Source of the DNA: Nitrosococcus halophilus Nc 4
Lineage (GTDB): Bacteria > Pseudomonadota > Gammaproteobacteria > Nitrosococcales > Nitrosococcaceae
Direction: 5' to 3'
NCBI RefSeq assembly: GCF_000024725.1
Contig: NC_013960.1
Location: 3,954,001 to 4,018,000, forward strand
DNA: 64,000 nt
Positions 19,149-27,813 of this stretch are shown piece after piece. A program made the translations under genes and the position numbers. The notes under the pieces are model-generated. The model searched no databases. It was not told the DNA's origin and saw nothing but the letters and a program-made list of their open reading frames with translations. Position 1 is the stretch's first letter; the number at the start of each line of letters is the position of its first letter.

Positions 19149-20246
19149 TTAGGGGGAGACCTCCAGCATACGAGTTAAAGCCAAGCGGGCAAGCTCAGCC
19201 TCTTCTTCGGGTACCTTAATTTGATTCACCACCTGCCCAGAAATTAAGTTTTCCAAGCTCCAGGCCAAATGCTGAGGATCAATCCGAAACATGGTTGAGC
19301 ACATACATACCGTGGGTGACATAAAGTGGATAGATTTACCTTCCGTTTTGTAATGCTCACGCAAGCGATTTACCAAATTAAGCTCGGTCCCCACCAACCA
19401 ACGGGTACCGGGCTCTGCCTCCCGGATAGCCTTGATGATATATTCGGTTGAGCCGACATAATGGGATTTCTGGCAGACCTCGAAACTGTTTTCAGGGTGA
19501 GAGATGACTTTTGCATCAGGATAGCGCTCCAGAAAACGATCGATATGGACCGGCTGGAACATTTGATGCACCGAACAGTGGCCCTGCCATAGGATCATCC
19601 GTGCCGCCTGAATCTGTTCCCGAGTCAATCCTCCGTAGGGCTGATTAAAATCCCAAACCACCATCTCTTCTAGTGGAATCCCCATACCATAGCCAGTATT
19701 CCGTCCCAAGTGCTGATCGGGGAAAAACAACACCTTTTCACGGCGGTCAAAGGCCCATTTAAGGACCGCCTGGGCATTGCTTGAGGTACAGACGATACCC
19801 CCGTGGCGGCCACAAAAGGCCTTGAGGTTGGCGGCGGAGTTGATATAAGTGACCGGGGTTACCTCTTGTTCAGGCTCCAAAATCTCGCCTAATTCCCGCC
19901 AGGCCCGCTCCACCTTGGCTAGATCCGCCATATCAGCCATGGCACAGCCTGCGGCCATATCAGGGAGAATAGCCCTTTGTTCAGGGCGAGACAGAATATC
20001 CGCCACTTCGGCCATAAAATGGACCCCGCAAAAAACAATATAGCGGGCATCTGAGGCAGCGGCCCGGCGCGACAATTTGAGAGAGTCCCCGGAATAATCA
20101 GCAAACCGGAAAACTTCTTCCCGTTGATAGTGGTGCCCAAGGATAACGACCTGGGAGCCTAAAGCCGCCTTGGCTCTGGCAATCCGGGCCTCACACTCAT
20201 TATCACTAAGGTCAATGTAGCTTTGAATTACTGCCGCTTCAGCCAT
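19149..20246 (-). CDS. nadA: Quinolinate synthase A
   Basis: 365 residues. Condenses iminoaspartate with dihydroxyacetone phosphate in NAD synthesis, using a 4Fe-4S cluster. Cluster cysteines are visible in IVFCGVHFMAEVADIL, GGIVCTSSNA and SPTVCMCSTMF. The N-terminal substrate motif VILGHHYQREEV is present. A -10-like TATAAT lies in its upstream spacer near 20306. Confidence 0.96.
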   Translation of the reverse strand: MAEAAVIQSYIDLSDNECEARIARAKAALGSQVVILGHHYQREEVFRFADYSGDSLKLSRRAAASDARYIVFCGVHFMAEVADILSRPEQRAILPDMAAGCAMADMADLAKVERAWRELGEILEPEQEVTPVTYINSAANLKAFCGRHGGIVCTSSNAQAVLKWAFDRREKVLFFPDQHLGRNTGYGMGIPLEEMVVWDFNQPYGGLTREQIQAARMILWQGHCSVHQMFQPVHIDRFLERYPDAKVISHPENSFEVCQKSHYVGSTEYIIKAIREAEPGTRWLVGTELNLVNRLREHYKTEGKSIHFMSPTVCMCSTMFRIDPQHLAWSLENLISGQVVNQIKVPEEEAELARLALTRMLEVSP

Positions 20247-20348
20247 CTTTAATTATCTTCACTAGGAACGGTAAAAAAATAAATTCTTTACTATTTTACT
20301 AAAGAATTATAGCAAATGGGTAGCCCTTAATGGGTAAAAAAAGAAGCG

Positions 20349-20391
20349 GTTGAATTTCAACAATAGCGCAAGTACAGACCCCACTGGGTCT
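20349..20391. repeat. Two short perfect palindromes upstream of nadA
   Basis: GTTGAA-T-TTCAAC at 20349-20361 and AGACCC-CACT-GGGTCT at 20376-20391, in the spacer between aspS and nadA. They could be operators or small RNA hairpins. No function is shown by sequence alone. Confidence 0.5.
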
Positions 20392-20437
20392 ATCCTATAG
20401 GGAATCTTGAGCGTAGGGAGTTAGCGGCTGGGTACCT

Positions 20438-20476
20438 GGTTTTTCTGAAAACAAGGGACTTGTTTTCAGAAAAACC
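20438..20476. terminator. Perfect 18-bp hairpin after aspS
   Basis: Two 18-base arms (20438-20455 and 20459-20476) match perfectly around a 3-base loop. The stem begins GGTTTTTCTG and lies 18 bases after the aspS stop. It is the most probable aspS transcript end, but there is no clean U-tract on either strand, so an RNA-stabilising or binding-site role is possible. Confidence 0.7.
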
Positions 20477-20494
20477 CCATTGATATTCAATAAT

Positions 20495-22282
20495 TTACCC
20501 ATTCTCTGGAATTGATTTGCGCACTCGAATCCCAAGTTCACGCAATTGCGCTTCTGCAACCAGGCCAGGGGCCCCTGTAAGGGGACAAGCCGCCGTCTGG
20601 GTCTTGGGAAAAGCGATAACTTCTCGGATCGAAGCGCTGCCAGTCATCAACATCACCAGACGATCCAACCCAAATGCAATCCCCCCATGGGGCGGGCAGC
20701 CATATTTTAGCGCATCCAACAGAAACCCGAATTTTTCCTTGGCCTCCTCATCCCCAATCCCTAGCAGACGAAAAACTTGACTCTGGACCGGGGACCGAAA
20801 GATACGCATGGAGCCACCACCCACCTCAGTACCATTGAGCACCAAATCATAGGCACGGGACCGGCAGGCACCCGGATTTTGCTCTAGCAGGGGAAGATCT
20901 TCTTCTTTAGGGGAAGTAAAAGGATGGTGCAAAGCGTTCCAGCGGTTGCTGCTCTCATCCCACTCGAACATGGGAAAATCTATCACCCAGAGAGGGCGCC
21001 AGCCATGTTCCACTAGGCCGTGGTCATGGCCAAGCTTCACTCGTAAAGCGCCGAGAGCTTCATTGACGATAGAGGCTTTGTCAGCGCCAAAGAAGATGAC
21101 ATCTCCATCCTCGGCACCAGTGCGGTCCATAATGGCGCCAACCACCTCGTCAGGCAAGAACTTAAGGATAGGGGACTGCAACCCCTCCCGCCCCCGGCTA
21201 CGTTCAACCACCTTAATATAGGCCAAACCCTTGGCACCGTAGATAGCTACAAATTTAGTGTAGTCATCGATTTCTTTACGGCTGAGCTTGCCACCGCCAG
21301 GCAATCGCAGCGCGGCGACTCGCCCCTCCCGATCTTGGGCCGGTTCCGCAAAGACCTTAAACTCCACCGTCTTCATCAAGTCCCCCACTTCCACCAACCT
21401 TAGGGGAATGCGCAAATCGGGCTTGTCCAAACCAAAGCAAGCCAAAGCCTCGGCGTAAGGCATCCGGATAAATGGCGTGTGGAGAGGAACTCCCAATACC
21501 GTGGCAAACAGCTCCTTGATCATCTCTTCCATCAATCCCATAAACTCATCCTCATGAAGGAATGAGGTCTCTATGTCCAGTTGGGTAAACTCGGGTTGAC
21601 GGTCAGCTCGTAGATCCTCATCGCGAAAACAACGCACCATCTGATAGTAACGGTCTACCCCGGCAATCATGAGGAGCTGTTTGAATAGTTGGGGGGACTG
21701 AGGTAAAGCAAAAAATTGCCCGGGATGAGTTCGGCTCGGAACCAGAAAATCACGGGCACCCTCGGGAGTCGACTTGGTCAGAACGGGGGTATCGATATCG
21801 AGAAACCCACGCTCATCCAAGAATTTGCGCAGTTGCCGGATAATTTCAGAGCGGAATCGCAGACGTTGCAGACTTTCCGGCCGCCGGAGGTCAATATAAC
21901 GATAACGCAGCCGGATTTCCTCGCTCACCTCTAACTTCTCATCAACGGGAAACGGTGGCGTTTCCGCAGCGTTCAGTAAAACAAGTTCCTGGGCCAATAC
22001 CTCAACTTGACCCGTCGCTAGATCCGGATTTTCGGTTCCCTCCGGTCGCGGCCGCACCCGGCCTTTGACCTGGAGGACATATTCACTCCGTACCTGCTCA
22101 GCACGTCTAAAGTTATCGAGAGAATCCTCCGGGTCAAAGACCAATTGGATTAAACCCTCCCGATCACGGAGGTCAATAAAAATCACGCCTCCATGATCTC
22201 GGCGTCGGTTTACCCAACCGCAAAGAGTAACTTCTTGATCAATATGGGCTTCAGAAAGGTCGCCGCAATAGTGGCTGCGCAT
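20495..22282 (-). CDS. aspS: Aspartyl-tRNA synthetase
   Basis: 595 residues, the bacterial class II enzyme. It has an N-terminal anticodon-binding OB fold ([20 protein letters not shown]), motif 2 [18 protein letters not shown], the GAD insertion typical of bacterial AspRS, and motif 3 [15 protein letters not shown]. An FmdB-type gene lies upstream on the same strand, a common pairing. Confidence 0.97.
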   Translation of the reverse strand: MRSHYCGDLSEAHIDQEVTLCGWVNRRRDHGGVIFIDLRDREGLIQLVFDPEDSLDNFRRAEQVRSEYVLQVKGRVRPRPEGTENPDLATGQVEVLAQELVLLNAAETPPFPVDEKLEVSEEIRLRYRYIDLRRPESLQRLRFRSEIIRQLRKFLDERGFLDIDTPVLTKSTPEGARDFLVPSRTHPGQFFALPQSPQLFKQLLMIAGVDRYYQMVRCFRDEDLRADRQPEFTQLDIETSFLHEDEFMGLMEEMIKELFATVLGVPLHTPFIRMPYAEALACFGLDKPDLRIPLRLVEVGDLMKTVEFKVFAEPAQDREGRVAALRLPGGGKLSRKEIDDYTKFVAIYGAKGLAYIKVVERSRGREGLQSPILKFLPDEVVGAIMDRTGAEDGDVIFFGADKASIVNEALGALRVKLGHDHGLVEHGWRPLWVIDFPMFEWDESSNRWNALHHPFTSPKEEDLPLLEQNPGACRSRAYDLVLNGTEVGGGSMRIFRSPVQSQVFRLLGIGDEEAKEKFGFLLDALKYGCPPHGGIAFGLDRLVMLMTGSASIREVIAFPKTQTAACPLTGAPGLVAEAQLRELGIRVRKSIPENG

Positions 22283-22398
22283 GGAGAAATCCTTAGCGTA
22301 TTAGGAAACATTGAAATAAAGTGACGAATATTACGGCTTCATGGTCAGCCTATGCAACAAGACTAGAATTTTGCCGCCACCTAAATCCTACAGGGATT

Positions 22399-22504
22399 GA
22401 CCTAAAAGGTCCGGCCTCATCCTAGCCGCGAAGGCGGATATCCCGTTTTTTCGGGCAGTGATTTAGATTCCCGCCTGCGCGGCTAGGATCCACTGCGTGG
22501 GTCC
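22399..22504. repeat. Compound palindromic spacer between aspS and the FmdB gene
   Basis: Four hairpin units are packed here: GACCT-AAA-AGGTC (22399-22411); arms 22419-22437 and 22471-22489 that pair over 19 bases with one mismatch (ATCCTAGCCGCG...CGCGGCTAGGAT); an inner CCCG-TTTTTT-CGGG (22442-22455); and GGATCCAC-TGC-GTGGGTCC (22486-22504). It resembles a REP/BIME-type extragenic palindrome. Confidence 0.7.
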
Positions 22505-22557
22505 AGTCCCGCTCAGCATTGAATATGATAAAGGCAATTGCAAGGAGCGCCCATTCC

Positions 22558-22887
22558 CTAATCTGTGGTAGCAGCAGGGGAATTACCTATAGTCGGTTTA
22601 GGTTTAGCCGCAGGGGCTCCCTCCTGGTTGTCCTTGGCTTTTCCAGAACTTTCCTTGCCCTTAGAATTAGAATCATCGCCAGAACTGACCACGTTTCGCT
22701 TGTCACCGCTTTTAAAATCGGTTTCGTACCACCCTCCACCTTTGAGTCGGAAGCCAACGGCAGACACTAGTTTACGTAATTGCCCTTCGCCACAAGAGGG
22801 ACAGTCCCGTAATGGCTCATCGGCTATCTTTTGCAACAACTCCATTTCGTGACCACAGGCCTGGCAACGATATTCATAAATCGGCAT
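22558..22887 (-). CDS. FmdB-family zinc ribbon protein
   Basis: 109 residues beginning MPIYEYRCQACGHEMELLQ, with CxxC pairs in CQAC and CPSC: the FmdB/CxxC_CXXC_SSSS zinc ribbon. The second half is a hydrophilic Lys/Ser/Gly-rich tail that looks disordered. FmdB was named as a putative regulator of amide metabolism, but most members have no known function. Confidence 0.9.
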   Translation of the reverse strand: MPIYEYRCQACGHEMELLQKIADEPLRDCPSCGEGQLRKLVSAVGFRLKGGGWYETDFKSGDKRNVVSSGDDSNSKGKESSGKAKDNQEGAPAAKPKPTIGNSPAATTD

Positions 22888-22953
22888 AGTGCAATTCCTC
22901 TCTCCATTTCAACATCTCGGTAGGGAGACCAAAAATACGCCAAAAATCAAAAA

Positions 22954-22970
22954 ATTAATGTCACATTAAT
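22954..22970. promoter_or_regulatory. Perfect operator-like palindrome ATTAATGT-C-ACATTAAT
   Basis: A 17-base perfect palindrome in the 273-base spacer between the divergent FmdB and DUF1614 genes. A TATAAT hexamer lies 25 bases downstream at 22995-23000 on the plus strand. The size and symmetry fit a dimeric repressor site; the regulator is unknown. Confidence 0.5.
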
Positions 22971-23081
22971 CGTGATCTTTGAGGCTAACAAGGTTATAAT
23001 AGAGGGAGGTTTTTCAGCACCCTGTTAAGCCACCTGCTCAATATGGGGACAATATATCCTATTTCAATGCCCTTAACGCCT

Positions 23082-23109
23082 TTGCGGATTAATAGGGGGG
23101 TGTTACAAT
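23082..23109 (+). promoter_or_regulatory. Sigma70-like promoter for DUF1614 gene
   Basis: TTGCGG at 23082-23087, a 16-base spacer, then TACAAT at 23104-23109, about 50 bases before the start codon at 23161. Assigned from consensus only. Confidence 0.45.
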
Positions 23110-23160
23110 TCCTGTTTTTGATATGAGTTTTGTAGACTCAGTTGCTTTGGCACAATAGCT

Positions 23161-23823
23161 ATGCCTTTCTCACCTCTTCACCTTTTGCTTGTTTTTCTCC
23201 TCATCAGCTTTCTGATAGTCTTCATCCAAGTTGGGGCCTTGACCCTGGCCGTGGAAAAATTAGGCCTTTCCCCTGAGTCTGCAGCAATACTCTTGTTTGG
23301 ATCTTTGTTTGGCAGTCTTATTAACCTGCCATTATTTTCCATCACCGCGCAACGTCCTCCCGAATCATTCCAGGGCAAATCCCGGTTGAGTCTACTGCGT
23401 CCACCACAAAGACCCTTCCATGGGAAAACAATAATTGCGGTTAATGCGGGAGGCTGCCTCATCCCCTTGACCTTCTCTCTCTATTTATTTCAAAACAGTG
23501 GCCTAGAGTTAAGTCAGGCGCTTCTAGGAATTGCCGCGGTCAGCACGGTGAGTTACCTTTTTAGTCGGCCCATACCGGGGATGGGAATCGGGATGCCTAT
23601 CTTTATTGCTCCCCTCTCTGCGGCACTTGCCGCCCAGCTCATCACTCCTGAGTATCGGGCGCCTCTCGCTTATATTGCCGGGACCCTAGGGGTTTTACTC
23701 GGCGCAGATATTTTTCGTCTCAAGGATGTTCGCCGGATGGGCACGCCAATCGCTTCCATCGGCGGCGCCGGTACGTTTGACGGTATTTTCATCACCGGTA
23801 TCATCGCCGTTCTGCTGGCCTAA
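23161..23823 (+). CDS. DUF1614 family membrane protein
   Basis: 220 residues and strongly hydrophobic, with about six membrane segments. Conserved stretches include INLPLFSI, AVNAGGCLIPL, SRPIPGMGIGMP and the C-terminal SIGGAGTFDGIFITG. This matches DUF1614, a family of unknown function common in bacteria and archaea. It stands alone between the FmdB gene and petA. Confidence 0.88.
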   Translation: MPFSPLHLLLVFLLISFLIVFIQVGALTLAVEKLGLSPESAAILLFGSLFGSLINLPLFSITAQRPPESFQGKSRLSLLRPPQRPFHGKTIIAVNAGGCLIPLTFSLYLFQNSGLELSQALLGIAAVSTVSYLFSRPIPGMGIGMPIFIAPLSAALAAQLITPEYRAPLAYIAGTLGVLLGADIFRLKDVRRMGTPIASIGGAGTFDGIFITGIIAVLLA

Positions 23824-23973
23824 CCCCCCATTATCGCCATCATTGCCAAGTTTTCCGGCTCTTTATGGTAGAATTGCGCGATGCAAACGACGCTCCAGAC
23901 TTCTTTTATGAATATTAAAGCAATTATTAAATAACAATTCTCGTCATCTGCCTTTAGTTAAGGGAGCAAAATT

Positions 23974-24579
23974 ATGAGCACAGATAGCGTCGATCAGGGC
24001 AAACGCCGCTTTTTGACGACTACTGCAACAGTAGTCGGAGGAGTTGGCATGGGCTTTACAGCAGTACCCTTTGTCAAGTCCATGCAACCTAGCGAGCGAG
24101 CTCAAGCCGCTGGCGCCCCTGTAGAAGTCGACATCAGCAATCTTGAACCTGGCCAGCTTATGACCGTCGAATGGCGCGGTAAACCGGTCTGGATTCTCCG
24201 TCGAACCCAGGAAGAGATAGAAAGTGTAGAGGCGCTTACTGAGAGCAGTACACTACGCGACCCCTTAAGCGAAGAAGAAGCTCAACAACCGCCCTTCGCC
24301 CAAAACGTCTATCGTTCCATTGAACCTGAAATCTTAGTAGTCATCGGGATTTGCACCCACTTGGGTTGCTCCCCTACCTTCCGCCCGGAGGTGGCCCCGC
24401 CTGACTTAGGTCCTGATTGGCAAGGTGGATTTTTCTGCCCTTGCCACGGTTCTCGTTTCGACATGTCGGGTCGGGTCTATGCAGGGGTCCCCGCGCCGAC
24501 AAACCTGGTGGTACCGCCCTATCGTTTCCTTGCAGAAAACCGTCTTCTGATTGGTGAAACCCCAGGGGAGACAGCCTAA
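23974..24579 (+). CDS. petA: Ubiquinol-cytochrome c reductase, Rieske iron-sulfur subunit
   Basis: 201 residues. The N-terminus has a twin-arginine-like KRRFL followed by a membrane anchor. The 2Fe-2S ligands are in box I CTHLGCSP and box [11 protein letters not shown]. It passes electrons from quinol to cytochrome c1. The last base of its stop is the first base of the petB start. Confidence 0.97.
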   Translation: MSTDSVDQGKRRFLTTTATVVGGVGMGFTAVPFVKSMQPSERAQAAGAPVEVDISNLEPGQLMTVEWRGKPVWILRRTQEEIESVEALTESSTLRDPLSEEEAQQPPFAQNVYRSIEPEILVVIGICTHLGCSPTFRPEVAPPDLGPDWQGGFFCPCHGSRFDMSGRVYAGVPAPTNLVVPPYRFLAENRLLIGETPGETA

Positions 24580-25805
24580 TGAAAAATATTATAAGCCAAA
24601 CTTTTACTTGGATTGATAGCCGCCTTCCAATCTCCAAACTATGGAAGGAGCATGCGTCGGAATACTACGCACCAAAAAATTTCAACATTTGGTATTTTTT
24701 TGGTTCTCTGGCCATGTTGGTGTTGGTGATCCAGTTGCTCACTGGACTCTTCTTGACCATGAATTATAAACCGGCGGCTGATCTAGCCTTCGGCTCTGTT
24801 GAATACATCATGCGTGATGTGGAGTGGGGCTGGTTGATCCGCTATATGCACTCTACCGGGGCCTCCGCATTTTTTATTCTGATCTATCTCCACATGTTCC
24901 GTGGAATAATTTATGGCTCCCATAAAAAACCCCGGGAAATGGTGTGGATCATTGGGGTACTAATCTACCTTACCCTGGTGGCAGAGGCGTTTATGGGTTA
25001 TTTGCTACCCTGGGGGCAAATGTCCTACTGGGGTGCCCAGGTCACCATCTCCCTCTTTGGAGCTTTCCCAATGATTGGTGAAGGCTTAGCCGAATGGATT
25101 CGAGGCGATTATGTGGTCTCCGACGCTACCTTAAACCGCTTCTTCGCCTTCCATGTGTTTCTGATGCCCTTACTGCTGATTGCGCTGGTCGTCGCTCATA
25201 TTATGGCGCTCCACGAAACAGGTTCCAACAATCCAGACGGCGTGGAAATCAAAGAGAAAAAAGACCCCAATGGCCTCCCCTTAGACGGCATTCCGTTCCA
25301 CCCTTACTATACTGTCAAGGATCTGTGGGGATTTGGGATCTTTCTGTTCCTATTTGCCTGGGTCGTTTTCTACGCGCCTGAGCTAGGAGGATGGTTCTTG
25401 GAGCATCCTAACTTCGAGCCGGCCAATCCACTCGCTACGCCAGAACATATCAGGCCCCTGTGGTATCTGACCCCTTTCTACTCCATATTGCGATCGATAC
25501 CCGACAAGCTATTAGGCGTCATCGCCATGGATGCCGCCATCTTCCTATGGTTTTTCCTGCCCTGGCTGGATCGCAGTCCGGTCAAATCTATCCGTTACCG
25601 GGGATTGCTTTTTAAGTCTGCCATAGGGCTCTTCGTCGTTAGCTTTTTGGCATTAGGCTACCTGGGCACGCAACCTGCCACACCGCTGCTGACCATGTTT
25701 GCCAGGGTGTTTTCAATCCTTTATTTTGCCTTCTTCCTGCTAATGCCGATCTACACCAAACTGGACAAAACCAAACCCGTTCCAGAAAGGGTGACCTCAA
25801 AATGA
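24579..25805 (+). CDS. petB: Cytochrome b subunit of bc1 complex
   Basis: 408 residues, eight or so membrane helices. Heme-ligand histidines lie in the helix around RYMHSTGASAFFILIYLHMFRG and in RFFAFHVFLMPLLLIALVVAH. The Qo-site PEWW region is present here as RPLWYLTP, so the PEWY tetrad reads differently and should be aligned to check. It forms the quinol-oxidising core with petA and petC. Confidence 0.96.
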   Translation: MKNIISQTFTWIDSRLPISKLWKEHASEYYAPKNFNIWYFFGSLAMLVLVIQLLTGLFLTMNYKPAADLAFGSVEYIMRDVEWGWLIRYMHSTGASAFFILIYLHMFRGIIYGSHKKPREMVWIIGVLIYLTLVAEAFMGYLLPWGQMSYWGAQVTISLFGAFPMIGEGLAEWIRGDYVVSDATLNRFFAFHVFLMPLLLIALVVAHIMALHETGSNNPDGVEIKEKKDPNGLPLDGIPFHPYYTVKDLWGFGIFLFLFAWVVFYAPELGGWFLEHPNFEPANPLATPEHIRPLWYLTPFYSILRSIPDKLLGVIAMDAAIFLWFFLPWLDRSPVKSIRYRGLLFKSAIGLFVVSFLALGYLGTQPATPLLTMFARVFSILYFAFFLLMPIYTKLDKTKPVPERVTSK

Positions 25806-26524
25806 AAAGAATTATTGCTTGTTTATTCCTCTTCTTCTCATCGACCACGTTAGTTTGGGCCGTATCAAGCAGCTATCCTTTAGATAGTGTGGAGATCGAT
25901 CTCAACGATAAGGCCTCATTGCAACGGGGCGCACAGGTTTTCGTTAATTACTGCCTCAGCTGCCATTCAGCTCAATACATGCGCTATAGCCGAATGGCAG
26001 AGGACCTGGGCCTGACCGAAGAGCAGGTTACGGATAACCTAATGCTGACTACGGATAAGATCCATGACACCATGACAATCGCTATGAAACCCGGGGATGC
26101 CGAACGCTGGTTTGGTGTCACTCCGCCGGACTTATCTTTGGTGGCTCGTTCCCGGGGTCCTGCCTGGCTGCACACTTACCTGCGAACTTTTTATTTGGAT
26201 CCAAACCGCCCTACCGGGGTCAATAACCTGGTATTCAAGGATACGGCCATGCCCCATGTGCTATGGCCCCTACAGGGGTGGCAACAACTGGCTGATAAAG
26301 AAGGCGAAGCCCATAGTACAGAGCTTGAGTTGGCGGTTGAAGGAACCTTGACTCCCAGCGAGTACGAACAGATGCTGGATGACCTGGTTAATTTTATGAC
26401 CTATGTGGGCGAACCTGCTCGGCTCGAGCGGGAAAAACTTGGCCCTTGGGTGCTGCTCTACATTGCGCTCTTTTGTGGCGTCGCCTATTTCCTCAAAAAG
26501 GAATATTGGAAAGACATTCATTGA
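25802..26524 (+). CDS. petC: Cytochrome c1
   Basis: 240 residues. Signal peptide (residues 1-20), one heme c site (CLSCHS near residue 45), an axial Met in a region such as DTAMPHVLWPL, and a C-terminal membrane anchor (GPWVLLYIALFCGVAYFL). The ATG overlaps the petB stop by 4 bases. It completes the bc1 operon. Confidence 0.96.
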   Translation: MKRIIACLFLFFSSTTLVWAVSSSYPLDSVEIDLNDKASLQRGAQVFVNYCLSCHSAQYMRYSRMAEDLGLTEEQVTDNLMLTTDKIHDTMTIAMKPGDAERWFGVTPPDLSLVARSRGPAWLHTYLRTFYLDPNRPTGVNNLVFKDTAMPHVLWPLQGWQQLADKEGEAHSTELELAVEGTLTPSEYEQMLDDLVNFMTYVGEPARLEREKLGPWVLLYIALFCGVAYFLKKEYWKDIH

Positions 26525-26534
26525 GGTAGGATAA

Positions 26535-26670
26535 TTCGGACAGTTTTTGACCAGCGCAACCCATGATTCAACCTGATCCAATTAAGCAAATGCCAGTGAT
26601 ACCTTTTTCAAATTGGCTTCAATGGGGTAAGGTTTGAAGGTGGGTCGTCAGCTGGCAAAAACTGTCCCAA
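26535..26670. mobile_element. MITE-like element with about 20-bp terminal inverted repeats
   Basis: Arms GGACAGTTTTTGACCAGC (26538-26555) and GCTGGCAAAAACTGTCC (26651-26667) pair with a single bulged base, and pairing extends 2-3 bases further out with one mismatch. The interior also pairs partly (CCCAtgaTTCAA against TTTGAAggTGGG). It is about 135 bp with no coding capacity. No clear target duplication is visible. A structured RNA or long terminator after petC is the alternative. Confidence 0.55.
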
Positions 26671-26740
26671 GCCCTGTGACTATAAATCAAAATATTCATA
26701 GGAGTGCTCACAGGAGCAGGAATGTGGGGAAGAAGGTTCT

Positions 26741-27379
26741 ATGGCCCTTTCACCTAGCAAGCGTTCGGTAACAATCTTATATTCAGATCCTTTGTGCCCG
26801 CGTTGCCACCGCACCCGTATCGTCGTGGCAGAAAAAAATATTTCCACCGACATCATCGACGTAGAACCCGATCATTTGCCGGAGGATTTGGTTCAGCTCA
26901 ATCCGTACAACTCGACTCCGACCCTTGTGGATCGGGATCTGGTATTGTACGAATCAAAGGTCATCATGGAATATTTCGATGAACGATTTCCCCACCCCCC
27001 CTTAATGCCGGTAGATCCTATTTCCAGAGCCCGTATTCGACTCATGCTTTACCGTATTGATCAGGAGTGGTACCGCTTGCTTGGCAATGCACCTCGTTCT
27101 AGCATAACGCCTAAAGTGCGCAAAATGCTGATCGAGGATCTCACTGTATTGACCCCAGTCTTCGAAAAAACGCCTTTTTTCATGAATGAAGAGTTTTCTT
27201 TGTTAGACTGTACCTTAGCGCCCCTGCTATGGCGGTTACCCGCTCTAGATATCAAGCTTCCCCCCCAAGCTAAGCTTATTGAGGAGTACGCTAATCGTGT
27301 TTTCGCCCGGGATTCTTTCCAGAAAAGCTTAAGCAATGCGGAACGGGAAATCCAAGCCAAAACCACCAGCAGCATCTGA
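26741..27379 (+). CDS. sspA: Stringent starvation protein A (GST-like)
   Basis: 212 residues with a thioredoxin-fold N-terminus (ILYSDPLCPRCHRTRIVV) and a helical GST C-terminal domain. SspA associates with RNA polymerase and affects stress and phage gene expression. It is followed 17 bases later by sspB, and petABC-sspAB is a conserved order in gamma- and betaproteobacteria. Confidence 0.95.
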   Translation: MALSPSKRSVTILYSDPLCPRCHRTRIVVAEKNISTDIIDVEPDHLPEDLVQLNPYNSTPTLVDRDLVLYESKVIMEYFDERFPHPPLMPVDPISRARIRLMLYRIDQEWYRLLGNAPRSSITPKVRKMLIEDLTVLTPVFEKTPFFMNEEFSLLDCTLAPLLWRLPALDIKLPPQAKLIEEYANRVFARDSFQKSLSNAEREIQAKTTSSI

Positions 27380-27396
27380 AGGAACTCAAGCAAGTC

Positions 27397-27813
27397 ATGG
27401 TCGATAACGCCACCCCCCCCATGACCTCCAGCCGCCCCTACCTAATTCGGGCTTTATACCAGTGGATTGTAGATAATGGTTTAACCCCCCACCTATTGGT
27501 AGATGCCTCGATGCCCGATGTTAATGTTCCTTCGCAGCATGTCTCTGATGGCAAAATCGTTCTCAATGTCCATCCCAATTCGGTGCGTGAGCTCTCCCTA
27601 GAAAATGACTGGATCAGCTTTTCTGCCCGCTTTTCCGGCGCCCCCTATAAAGTGATCTTTCCCGTTCGTGCTACTTTGGCTATTTATGCTCGGGAGAACG
27701 GACAGGGAATGGTATTCCCAGAAGAGGGTAACGGCGATGACGGCGGCGGTCCTCCCTCTCCACCCTCTTCCGATACGGGGGGCCGCAAACCCTCCTTACG
27801 AGTAGTCAAATAA
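27397..27813 (+). CDS. sspB: ClpXP protease specificity-enhancing factor SspB
   Basis: 138 residues. It has the SspB substrate-binding fold (RPYLIRALYQWIVDNGLTPHLLV, then ISFSARFSG), a Gly/Pro/Ser-rich flexible linker and the terminal ClpX-docking motif LRVVK. It delivers ssrA-tagged proteins to ClpXP. Its last 130 bases are overlapped on the opposite strand by the run-on end of the xoxJ frame. Confidence 0.95.
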   Translation: MVDNATPPMTSSRPYLIRALYQWIVDNGLTPHLLVDASMPDVNVPSQHVSDGKIVLNVHPNSVRELSLENDWISFSARFSGAPYKVIFPVRATLAIYARENGQGMVFPEEGNGDDGGGPPSPPSSDTGGRKPSLRVVK

